Positions 1-5,025 of a DNA stretch of 5,025 nucleotides are shown one piece after another. Under the pieces are notes generated by a model. The model was not told the DNA's origin. It did no database searches and saw nothing but the letters and a program-made list of their open reading frames with translations. Source of the DNA: Thermoleophilia bacterium (GTDB taxonomy: Bacteria; Actinomycetota; Thermoleophilia; RBG-16-64-13). A program made the position numbers and the translations under genes. The DNA lies in contig JAFGIH010000065.1 in the NCBI GenBank assembly GCA_016929985.1, positions 1-5,025 of the forward strand, read 5' to 3'. Each line of letters opens with the position of its first letter. The first letter of the stretch is position 1.

Positions 1-1068
1 CCGCAGCGTGCGATGCTTGGCGCGTATCCAGGAGGCATCGTTGCCGGCGCCCTCCAACATGTCCGACAGATAGTCGACCATCGGCCTGGAGCCCAAGGCC
101 ACGGCGTAGGGCGCGATCTTCTCCAGCGTGTAGGAGATGTGGTCCCGTAGCGGCAGATGAGAGCCGGTGAGTGGGTCGATATAGACCGCGCCGAGGCCGA
201 AGCGGCATGCGGAGAACCGGTTGTAGCCATACACGAGATAGTCGTCTTCGCGCGGCGTTCCCGGAAGCGTGTCAAGAAGGTACTTCGAAAGCGCCTGGAT
301 GTACGCGGCCAACACGCCGGCCCGCTCGACTGTGAGTGGCGTGTCACACACACGCACCTCCACGGTACCGAAGGCCGGTTTGGGCCGGATGTCCCAGTAG
401 AAGTCCTTCATGCTCTTGACGATCCTGAGAGCCTCCATCTTCTCAAAGTAGGCAGTGAAATCGGCCCACTTGAGTAGGCAGGGCGCCCGTCCGGAGAGCG
501 GAAAGACGAGCACGGAATTCAACCGGGAGCAATCGAACAGCGTCTCGGTGCCCTGGGCGAATGGCGAGCTGGCCGACAGCGCGATGAAGTGAGGCACGTA
601 GCGGGACAGCAGGTGGAGCAGGTAGAGGGCCTGATCACCGTCAGCGCACCCGACGTGAACGTGCTGGCCAAAGACGGTGAACTGCTTCGCCAGGTATCCA
701 TAGAGCTCCGATACCACTTTGAACCGGGGTGATTCGTAGATGCTCCTGTCGGGCCAGTGCTGGAACGGGTGCGCGCCCCCTCCTGAGATGCCGACGTTGA
801 GCGCCCCCGCGGCCTTGAGAAGATCGTTCCTGATCTGCCGCAGTTCGGCGATGAGCGCGGAGAACTCCGACTGGACGTCGGTGCTGACCTCGATCATGCT
901 CTCGGTGATCTCCGGCTTGACGTCTCCAGCGTGCTTGCGCCGAGACAGGTAGTGCATCAGGTCCGGGGCTGCGCGTGAGAGGTCGAAGTCTTGGGCGGAC
1001 AAGAGCTGTAACTCCAGTTCGACACCGAGAGTCAGAGGTTTGGAGCCACGGAACTCTTCTAGAGGCAT
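1..1068 (-). CDS. ybdK: YbdK-type carboxylate-amine ligase (glutamate-cysteine ligase family 2), 3' end off window
   Basis: The minus strand is open for 356 codons from ATG at 1068 to the left edge with no stop. From memory it aligns nearly end to end with E. coli YbdK (about 372 aa), so only some 10-30 residues should be missing. Family motifs seen: GVELEL (15-20), EITESMIE (53-60), GGGAHPF (96-102), FGQHVHVG (133-140), a stretch from DIRPKP (226-231) through TVEVRV (235-240) to DTPLT (242-246), and YNRF (282-285). These GCS2 enzymes are soluble, ATP-dependent ligases of the glutamine synthetase/GCS fold that join a carboxylate (glutamate) to an amine (cysteine); E. coli YbdK has only weak glutamate-cysteine ligase activity, so the true substrate here is open. 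Eight bases separate it from the upstream antiporter gene, and its ribosome binding site overlaps that gene's stop, which implies coupled expression. Family assignment is firm; the substrate is not. Confidence 0.93.
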   Translation of the reverse strand, partial: MPLEEFRGSKPLTLGVELELQLLSAQDFDLSRAAPDLMHYLSRRKHAGDVKPEITESMIEVSTDVQSEFSALIAELRQIRNDLLKAAGALNVGISGGGAHPFQHWPDRSIYESPRFKVVSELYGYLAKQFTVFGQHVHVGCADGDQALYLLHLLSRYVPHFIALSASSPFAQGTETLFDCSRLNSVLVFPLSGRAPCLLKWADFTAYFEKMEALRIVKSMKDFYWDIRPKPAFGTVEVRVCDTPLTVERAGVLAAYIQALSKYLLDTLPGTPREDDYLVYGYNRFSACRFGLGAVYIDPLTGSHLPLRDHISYTLEKIAPYAVALGSRPMVDYLSDMLEGAGNDASWIRAKHRTLR

Positions 1069-1074
1069 GAGCTA

Positions 1075-1078
1075 CCTC
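1075..1078 (-). promoter_or_regulatory. Ribosome binding site GAGG of the YbdK-like gene, overlapping the antiporter stop
   Basis: On the minus strand the junction reads TGAGGTAGCTC then ATG (1068). GAGG lies 6 nt before the start and shares its GA with the TGA stop of the antiporter (1077-1079). It fixes the ATG at 1068 as the start and indicates translational coupling. Confidence 0.75.
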
Positions 1079-2285
1079 ACTCTCGACGGGTTTCCTTGGC
1101 CCAGCACAGTGCCACCTTGGTGAGCACCGGGCCCAAGAGCTCTAGAACGGAGACCGCGGCGACGATGATGATCACCAGGTCGCCGGGGAAAGTCGGATAG
1201 ATGTTGGTGACATCCTGCACCAGGACCACGGCCAGACCGGACATGGGCGCGAGCGCGAGTCCCAGCAGCGCGCCCTTCTTCTGAGGGATACCCGACGGCA
1301 CAGCCGTCACCATGGTCGCTACCCACTTGGCCAGCAGGCGGGCCACGATCAAAGCAGCCGCCGCCACCGCCACCGTTTCGAAAGAGCGCAGGTTCAGACT
1401 CGCCCCGATCAGAGCGAACAGCAGAACAGCTGTGACCGACGAGACGGTCGCGAAGTGTGCCGGGAGCACCCGCAACCACCCGACCCAGCGTCTCGCCAAG
1501 ACCCCGAACGACAGTAGAGCCAGCATGGGCGATAGTTCGAAGGCCCGCGCCCCGGCGATGATCAGGAGAAGCCACCCGACGATCAGCAGCAGCGCCGTGT
1601 TGGGGTGGCCGCGCAGCCAGTGAGGAAGCACCCGGGCCACCACGGCAGCCACAACCGCGAGCAACACCGAGCCGATGATGAGATAGAGGGGATGCAGCGC
1701 CGCCGTCAGCCGCGTGCCCTCATACTCCAGATGGAGCCAGGACAACCAGATAGTGATGCCGATGACGGCATACGCGCTGTTGAGCGCGGTGAGCATCTTC
1801 AGCCGCTCGGTCACCTGGCCCTGCGCCCGCAGTTCACGGGTGATCTGCACGATGGCCGCCGGTGAGGTCGCGATGGCGATGGCGGCGGCGCCCGTTGCGT
1901 ATATACCCTCCACCCCGGCCAGACGGAGTCCGCCGTACACGGCGAAGAAGGTCAGTATGGCCTCGAGCAGGCTCGTGGCGAGAAGCCACGGGTTCCGTCT
2001 AAGCCAGGTGAGGTCGAGCGAGTGACTGAGCTCGAACAGCATGAGCCCCAACGCCACGTCGACCAGGATCCTCAGGTCGTTCACAGTGGCCCAGGGCATC
2101 AGTCCGACGCCGTAGGGCCCCAGCACCAGACCCGCGGCTACGTAGCCCAACAGCCTGGGAAGCCTGATCAGTCGGGCGATCTCGCCGAAGACCACGGCGA
2201 GAACCAGAAGCAGGGCGAACCAACCCAGTTGGCCAAAGGCCGACAGGGACTCGGGCAGAAAGGGGAGCAGCGATGAGTCGGACAT
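1077..2285 (-). CDS. Kef-type (CPA2) cation:proton antiporter, transmembrane domain only
   Basis: A 402-residue, very hydrophobic protein with about 12-13 predicted helices, typical of the sodium/hydrogen exchanger transmembrane domain. Visible family marks are LPRLLGYVAAGLVLGP (42-57, the N-terminal Kef-like motif), DVALGLMLFELSHSLDL (76-92), ATSPAAIV (139-146), GASLNLRSF (294-302), K320 in a late helix, and LGLALAPMSGLAVVLV (341-356). It should exchange K+ or Na+ for H+ across the inner membrane. It ends at residue 402 without the RCK/TrkA-N regulatory domain of full KefB/KefC. At the helix where relatives carry QD, ND or DD (ion-binding Asp), this protein reads ALNSAYAV with N169-S170, so the Asp seems lost. 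A GTG at 2288 immediately precedes the ATG at 2285; the ATG is preferred because GAGG is 6 nt before it but only 3 nt before the GTG. It is coupled to the YbdK-like gene downstream. Family sure; ion and activity uncertain. Confidence 0.9.
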   Translation of the reverse strand: MSDSSLLPFLPESLSAFGQLGWFALLLVLAVVFGEIARLIRLPRLLGYVAAGLVLGPYGVGLMPWATVNDLRILVDVALGLMLFELSHSLDLTWLRRNPWLLATSLLEAILTFFAVYGGLRLAGVEGIYATGAAAIAIATSPAAIVQITRELRAQGQVTERLKMLTALNSAYAVIGITIWLSWLHLEYEGTRLTAALHPLYLIIGSVLLAVVAAVVARVLPHWLRGHPNTALLLIVGWLLLIIAGARAFELSPMLALLSFGVLARRWVGWLRVLPAHFATVSSVTAVLLFALIGASLNLRSFETVAVAAAALIVARLLAKWVATMVTAVPSGIPQKKGALLGLALAPMSGLAVVLVQDVTNIYPTFPGDLVIIIVAAVSVLELLGPVLTKVALCWAKETRRE

Positions 2286-2291
2286 CACTCA

Positions 2292-2295
2292 CCTC
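2292..2295 (-). promoter_or_regulatory. Ribosome binding site GAGG of the antiporter
   Basis: The minus strand reads GAGGTGAGTG then ATG at 2285. The 6-nt spacer to this ATG matches the spacing at the next gene and argues against the GTG three bases upstream (2288). Confidence 0.65.
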
Positions 2296-2326
2296 GACCA
2301 CCGATCTAGACTTCCGGCTCCTCGTC

Positions 2327-2354
2327 ATTAGAACACATGGATGCCGGTTGCCAA
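2327..2354 (-). promoter_or_regulatory. Predicted sigma70-type promoter for the antiporter/ligase pair
   Basis: On the minus strand TTGGCA (2354-2349; five of six bases of TTGACA) is followed after 16 bp by TCTAAT (2332-2327; five of six of TATAAT), with TGT just before it, which makes an extended -10. Transcription would begin near 2320, giving a leader of about 35 nt that contains the GAGG site. It fills the 82-bp gap after the tail protein gene, in which I see no convincing terminator. This is prediction by eye only. Confidence 0.5.
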
Positions 2355-2367
2355 CAGCCTCCCGATC

Positions 2368-3183
2368 CTACGATCCCGACAAAGGCGCGTCACCGCTATC
2401 GGTAGGCACGGAATGATCGACGGTAATGGAGTCACCGGCGGGAGCAGTGAGGTCGACAGGGGTGGAGCCGTCGGCGTTCGGCGCGGCTTCCTCTGCGGGG
2501 TCTTGGCGATCGGCGGCGGTCTCGGTCGTCGGCGTGGTTGCGCCTGAGCCCGTGTCCGCATCGCTTTCGTCCGCGGAAGCTGTCGGGTCCGACGTTTCGT
2601 CCTGAGGCTCCGGATCTGCCGTCGGGGTCGACACGGAGGGAGTATCCCCGACCTGTGCAGCCGTTGTCTGAGCGGCGCCGGCCTGGACGTCCGCGGCCTC
2701 GGCTCCTTGGGTCCGAGCGTCGCCGTCAGTCTGAACCAAGGCGACAGCGACCGGACCACCATCGCTCGGTTCCGTGGTCACGGTGACCGTCTTCTCAACG
2801 ACTCGTTCCTTGACCACCACCGTCTGTATGGGACCCGGCACGGTAAGCGAGTAGAGACTGACAGCCAACGCCGTCATCGCGAAGCCCGCCAACAACCATT
2901 GACCCAGGGCGCGCCGGCCCGCAGCTGAACGGCCGGGGGTCACTGCAACCACAGGTGGGGCCTGCGACTCGGTCACTTCATCCTTGCCCAGCCGGCGTCG
3001 CGCCACACGTGCGGCGCAATCGAGGCACTCGTTCGACCAGTGACCCACCAGCGTACCGACTAGCGGCACGACCATGGCGCCCGGAAGCGTCCCGGCGAGA
3101 TTCAGGCGGTTGAGCAGCAAGAAAGTGGCTGTAGAAGAGGCGATCGCAGAGACGACGGCCACCACGCGTGGACGAGTCATCAT
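2368..3183 (-). CDS. Membrane-anchored protein with long acidic Thr/Pro/Ala-rich tail, function unknown
   Basis: A 271-residue protein that I do not recognise. Two hydrophobic stretches lie close together at about 7-26 and 28-48, followed by a short basic segment with NECLDCAARVARRR (51-64), which contains a CxxC-like pair (C53, C56). A third strong helix spans about 95-116. After it comes a Val/Lys/Thr-rich linker (VVVKERVVEKTVTV, 122-135) and some 135 residues rich in Ala, Thr, Pro, Asp and Glu with almost no aromatic residues, so probably disordered. By the positive-inside rule the basic segment 59-91 is cytoplasmic and the acidic tail faces out; such tails often act as cell-wall spacers, but that is inference. 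ATG at 3183 is chosen because AAGG lies 8 nt upstream; ATG at 3180 is equally possible with GGTGGG. An in-frame extension to 3237 has no such site. The gene may have its own transcript or follow the radical SAM gene 75 bp upstream. Confidence 0.75.
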   Translation of the reverse strand: MMTRPRVVAVVSAIASSTATFLLLNRLNLAGTLPGAMVVPLVGTLVGHWSNECLDCAARVARRRLGKDEVTESQAPPVVAVTPGRSAAGRRALGQWLLAGFAMTALAVSLYSLTVPGPIQTVVVKERVVEKTVTVTTEPSDGGPVAVALVQTDGDARTQGAEAADVQAGAAQTTAAQVGDTPSVSTPTADPEPQDETSDPTASADESDADTGSGATTPTTETAADRQDPAEEAAPNADGSTPVDLTAPAGDSITVDHSVPTDSGDAPLSGS

Positions 3184-3258
3184 GTACCCACCCTTATTTT
3201 CGACATGGATATCCAAGGGGTTCGACCCGCGGGCCACGTGAATGGTTCCGACCCGAAC
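3184..3258. other. Intergenic gap with small palindromes and a near-direct repeat
   Basis: This gap contains TGGATATCCA (3206-3215, perfect 10-bp palindrome), CCCGCGGG (3226-3233), CACGTG (3235-3240), and two related plus-strand words, GGTTCGACCC (3219-3228) and GGTTCCGACCC (3244-3254), 25 bp apart. I see no intrinsic terminator with a T-run and no clear -10/-35 pair. The palindromes could be regulatory sites for the tail protein gene, or chance in GC-rich DNA. Confidence 0.25.
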
Positions 3259-4002
3259 TCAGAACACCACCCGGCACGGGACGCCCAGGTCTTCAAAGGC
3301 GGCTGCGAGCATGCGCGCGGTCTGCTGGAAGAAGGCGTCGGAGCGCGCCCCGTCCAGACCGTATGTGCGGTACACCCAGTTGCCGTAGTCATAGTTCATA
3401 CGGTCGACGAGAACGAAGTCCACCTTCCCGGCGAGCCGCTCCGCCAGGTCTTCAGCGCCGGGCAGCAGGGGGGCGACCATGGCATAGGTGCGGATGCCGG
3501 CCCGGTGCAGCTCGTCCAACGCCTGCACCCTGTCGTCGATGGCCGGGGCCAGGGGCTCGAACAGCTTCCGCATCCGGTCGTCGGCAGTGGTGATCGTCAA
3601 ACCGACCTCCAGATCGGTGGCTCCTCGGAAGAGGTCCAGGTCGCGCAGCACCAGAGCCGACCGGGTCTGCACTCTCACCGGCCACCGCTGCTCGATGAGG
3701 ATGGCCAGACAACTACGGGTGAGCCGGTACCGCGCCTCCAGCGGCTGATAGGGATCGCACACGCCGCTCACCCACACCGTGCCACGCGTCTTCCTGCCTA
3801 TCTCGGCCGCCAACAGATGGGGAGCGTTGATCTTCACGTCGACGAACTCCCCCCACGGCTCTCGATGCCCTGAGTACCGCCGCATGAAGCGGGCGTAGCA
3901 GTACGAACAGGCGTGCTCGCACCCCGTGTAGGCGTTGAGCGCGTAGTCGTATATCTTCGAAGCAGAGAGGATGGACCGGGCCGGTTTCTCTTGAACGATC
4001 AT
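3259..4002 (-). CDS. Short SplB-like (COG1533-type) radical SAM protein
   Basis: A 247-residue protein with the radical SAM cluster motif C28-EHA-C32-SY-C35 in the setting YTGCEHACSYCYARFM (25-40), where three cysteines hold a [4Fe-4S] cluster that cleaves S-adenosylmethionine. VSGVCDPYQPLEA (78-90) is the second hallmark of the SplB-like group, and LEVGLTITTADD (131-142) and GIRTYAMVAPLLPG (169-182) fit later strands of the barrel. The group includes spore photoproduct lyase and many uncharacterised actinobacterial members (Rv2578c-like), but this is shorter than classical SplB (about 340 aa) and its substrate is unknown. The start is ATG at 4002 because GAGGGG (4014-4009) sits 6 nt before it; a GTG at 4032 would overlap the upstream gene by 20 bp and has no better site. 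The gene is coupled to the four-helix membrane protein upstream. Odd feature: Cys82 where many relatives have Thr. Confidence 0.9.
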   Translation of the reverse strand: MIVQEKPARSILSASKIYDYALNAYTGCEHACSYCYARFMRRYSGHREPWGEFVDVKINAPHLLAAEIGRKTRGTVWVSGVCDPYQPLEARYRLTRSCLAILIEQRWPVRVQTRSALVLRDLDLFRGATDLEVGLTITTADDRMRKLFEPLAPAIDDRVQALDELHRAGIRTYAMVAPLLPGAEDLAERLAGKVDFVLVDRMNYDYGNWVYRTYGLDGARSDAFFQQTARMLAAAFEDLGVPCRVVF

Positions 4003-4008
4003 GCCGCG

Positions 4009-4014
4009 CCCCTC
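4009..4014 (-). promoter_or_regulatory. Ribosome binding site GAGGGG of the radical SAM gene, overlapping the upstream stop
   Basis: The minus strand reads TGAGGGGCGCGGC then ATG (4002). GAGGGG starts within the TGA stop (4013-4015) of the membrane protein gene and leaves a 6-nt spacer. This is the same stop/ribosome-site overlap as at the antiporter/ligase junction, and it sets the start. Confidence 0.65.
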
Positions 4015-4792
4015 AGCGCTCCCCGCCCCCACCCGGACGGGCCCGCTCCTCCAGCAGGGTCCGTTCCAGGTCCCGCCTCCAGCGCGCCTCCCGTCTGGCT
4101 ACCAGACGCCTCAGAACCACGCTGGGGATGAGAAACGCTATGGTGACCACCGCCACGGCGGCTACCACGGCCATCAGATAGGGATGCGCCGAGATTCCCT
4201 CGTACCAGCGATGAGCAAGCAGGACGAAGGCGACGATCGCAGCCGCGAAGACCACGACGGGGATGAGGAAGGTGGCGGCGATCTTCCTCTGCGAGGCGGG
4301 CATAAAGACCTGCAAGTAGGTCTCGGTGGCCACGCACACCACGACTCCCACGGCGATGGCATACCACAGGCCGATCGTGCCGAGCGCAAGCGCGAAGAGC
4401 AAGATGGCTACGGCCCCGGAGGTCTTCTGGAGCGCGGCAGCCCTCTTGGCCCCTTTGGCCAGCGCCGGCTCGACAGGAGGCTTCGTCCGCGAAGCGAGAG
4501 CCACTATCCGGTCGATGCGCCCTGTCGCCAAGAACGGCAGGTCGCGGAACAACTCGTAATAGCTCGCGCCGCCGCTCAAGGCGGTGCAGATGGTGGTCAC
4601 CAGACCCGCGAACTCCTCGTCGGTGCGGAAGACGGGGGCCTTCGTCCGGCGCGTCGACGCCTCCGCGACCTCACGCGCGATCTGGTCGGCCTCTTCGTCG
4701 GTCGCGCCCAGTCTCTTCAAGCGTTTGGAGCTCCTTGCGAGAAGCCTCTGATGCGCGCGGTCGCTGGGCTGCTTGTCCGTGCTCTCGACCAT
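4013..4792 (-). CDS. Four-helix membrane protein, function unknown
   Basis: A 259-residue protein that I do not recognise. The first ~120 residues are soluble, charged and largely helical (DEEADQIAREVAEA, 32-45; a segment with CTALSGGASYYELFRDLPF, 69-87). Then come four hydrophobic segments at about 124-142, 143-161, 171-194 and 205-228, and a strongly charged C-terminal helix (RRLVARREARWRRDLERTLL, 228-247) ending in a Gly-rich tip. Both termini are probably cytoplasmic, consistent with the basic flanks. The start is taken at ATG 4792, although the frame stays open to 4993: a TAGACT box lies 7 nt before 4792, the upstream extension has poor protein character, and the opposite strand there carries a better coding region. 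There is no strong Shine-Dalgarno, so translation may be leaderless. Coupling with the radical SAM gene suggests a shared role, perhaps membrane placement or lipid/protein modification, but nothing in the sequence identifies it. Confidence 0.72.
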   Translation of the reverse strand: MVESTDKQPSDRAHQRLLARSSKRLKRLGATDEEADQIAREVAEASTRRTKAPVFRTDEEFAGLVTTICTALSGGASYYELFRDLPFLATGRIDRIVALASRTKPPVEPALAKGAKRAAALQKTSGAVAILLFALALGTIGLWYAIAVGVVVCVATETYLQVFMPASQRKIAATFLIPVVVFAAAIVAFVLLAHRWYEGISAHPYLMAVVAAVAVVTIAFLIPSVVLRRLVARREARWRRDLERTLLEERARPGGGGER

Positions 4793-4799
4793 GGGTCTC

Positions 4800-4805
4800 A
4801 GTCTA
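4800..4805 (-). promoter_or_regulatory. Putative -10 box (TAGACT) for a leaderless transcript of the membrane protein gene
   Basis: The minus strand reads TAGACT, GAGACCC, then ATG at 4792. A TANNNT box 7 nt before the start codon is the usual layout of leaderless actinobacterial genes, with transcription beginning at or next to the A of ATG. No good -35 hexamer is evident; TGGTAT (4828-4823) lies at 17 bp. Confidence 0.4.
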
Positions 4806-4810
4806 TAGCC

Positions 4811-4828
4811 TGGTAACAGGTGATACCA
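4811..4828. promoter_or_regulatory. 18-bp operator-like inverted repeat in the divergent promoter region
   Basis: TGGTAACAGGTGATACCA is a near-perfect dyad of the form TGGTAnCAnnTGnTACCA: seven of nine base pairs are symmetric, and the centre of symmetry lies between 4819 and 4820. It lies between the leftward start (4792) and the rightward start (4838), overlaps the proposed rightward -10 and covers the leftward -35 area. This is the form and place of a binding site for a homodimeric regulator acting on both genes. I do not recognise the consensus as that of a named family. Confidence 0.5.
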
Positions 4829-4829
4829 T
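4821..4829 (+). promoter_or_regulatory. Putative extended -10 (TGATACCAT) of the rightward gene
   Basis: TG at 4821-4822, one base, then TACCAT (4824-4829) form an extended -10 element of the TGnTANNNT type. Transcription would begin around 4836-4838, on the candidate start codons themselves, which implies a leaderless or nearly leaderless message. The box overlaps the right arm of the 18-bp dyad, so a bound regulator should block it. Confidence 0.35.
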
Positions 4830-4835
4830 CCAGAT

Positions 4836-4868
4836 ATGTGCGCCTCATTCGGGGGATCCGCAAGTTGA
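4836..4868 (+). other. Possible 10-codon leader ORF overlapping the rightward gene start
   Basis: ATG 4836 opens a different frame encoding MCASFGGSAS and stopping at TGA 4866-4868. That stop overlaps TTG 4865 (TTGA), an alternative start of the rightward gene. With the -10 just upstream, this ATG could be the first codon of the message, and its translation could feed into TTG 4865. The ORF is short enough to arise by chance. Confidence 0.15.
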
Positions 4869-5025
4869 AACTCAAACACTGGCATCCACGCCGAAGGGCT
4901 TCGATACTGCCCATCAGGATCGACCCTGCCGCCCAGGAAGCCGGGCTCGCGCCCAGGCTGGCTGACCTCATGCGGCAGAATGTCGAGCGGCATCCGGAAC
5001 AGCTGGCCTTTTTCGACCGGCTTCA
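4838..5025 (+). CDS. Partial protein of unknown function, 5' end only
   Basis: The plus frame from GTG 4838 stays open to the right edge, giving 62 codons. The N-terminus is very basic (MRLIRGIRKLKLKHWHPRRR, 1-20), followed by a short hydrophobic stretch with ILPIRIDPAAQEAGLAP (23-39) and an amphipathic helix (LADLMRQNVERHPEQLAFFD, 41-60). This reads like a natural protein, whereas the antisense frame over the same bases does not, which supports it and sets the boundary of the leftward gene. The start is uncertain: GTG 4838 fits a leaderless message 8 nt after the proposed -10; TTG 4865 has GGGGG (4851-4855) 9 nt upstream. The DLMRQNVERHPE style faintly recalls N-terminal parts of SCP2-like small proteins, but I cannot assign it. 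It is transcribed divergently from the membrane/radical SAM pair and may share its operator. Confidence 0.6.
   Translation, partial: MRLIRGIRKLKLKHWHPRRRASILPIRIDPAAQEAGLAPRLADLMRQNVERHPEQLAFFDRL

Noticed and set aside
1072..1575. 167-codon minus-strand frame overlapping the antiporter gene
   Set aside because: Gly/Arg-rich shadow of the antiporter in another frame, without motifs.
2311..2346. Possible terminator hairpin CCGGC/GCCGG after the tail protein gene
   Set aside because: A stem of only 5 bp with a loop of more than 20 nt and no T-run, overlapping a better promoter prediction.
2328..2762. 144-codon minus-strand frame, rich in Arg/Pro, overlapping the end of the tail protein gene
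   Set aside because: Its composition is what an out-of-frame reading of GC-rich Ala/Thr/Asp codons gives. No domain or ribosome binding site was found, and it lies inside a better coding frame.
3219..3228. GGTTCGACCC resembling a tRNA T-arm
   Set aside because: There is no acceptor, D- or anticodon arm at the right distance on either strand.
3205..3873. 222-codon plus-strand frame opposite the radical SAM gene
   Set aside because: It is antisense to a gene with clear radical SAM motifs, has no recognisable domain, and is a typical shadow frame in GC-rich DNA.
4001..4816. 271-codon plus-strand frame opposite the membrane protein gene
   Set aside because: It is low in hydrophobic core residues and rich in Gly, His, Arg and Asp, as expected for an antisense shadow. 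It begins within the radical SAM start region and has no ribosome binding site that I can see.
4793..4993. N-terminal extension of the four-helix membrane protein to 4993
   Set aside because: The extension has no domain character, crosses the proposed promoter and dyad, and lies antisense to a more natural coding region at 4838-5025.

Overview
The window is GC-rich, with strong G/C preference at third codon positions. It uses GAGG-type ribosome binding sites about 6 nt before ATG, and two of its starts look leaderless (a TANNNT box 7-8 nt before the start codon). Together with the gene families present, this suggests a high-GC bacterium, most likely an actinobacterium in the broad sense. That is inference from style; no marker gene fixes the taxon. 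I see no mobile element, CRISPR array or RNA gene, and the coding style is uniform.

Layout: five genes read leftward (minus strand) and one partial gene reads rightward at the right edge. From right to left: a 45-bp divergent promoter region (4793-4837) separates the rightward partial gene of unknown function (4838-5025) from a leftward pair. That pair is a four-helix membrane protein of unknown function (4013-4792) and a short SplB-like (COG1533-type) radical SAM protein (3259-4002). Their junction is 10 bp and the second gene's Shine-Dalgarno overlaps the first gene's stop. After a 75-bp gap comes a membrane-anchored protein with a long acidic, Thr/Pro/Ala-rich C-terminal tail (2368-3183). 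After an 82-bp gap holding a good sigma70-type promoter comes a second coupled pair: a Kef/CPA2-type cation:proton antiporter transmembrane subunit (1077-2285) and a YbdK-type glutamate-cysteine ligase family enzyme (1-1068, cut by the left edge).

How the genes may work together: the antiporter and the ligase are very probably one translationally coupled unit. This is suggestive because KefB/KefC antiporters elsewhere are controlled by glutathione, whose first biosynthetic step is glutamate-cysteine ligation. Here the antiporter has no cytoplasmic nucleotide/glutathione-binding (RCK) domain, and the usual ion-binding Asp of its transport motif appears to be Ser (N169-S170). The other strong signal is an 18-bp near-perfect dyad in the divergent promoter region, placed to control both flanking genes. 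No complete new system can be declared from the sequence alone; these two are the best leads.
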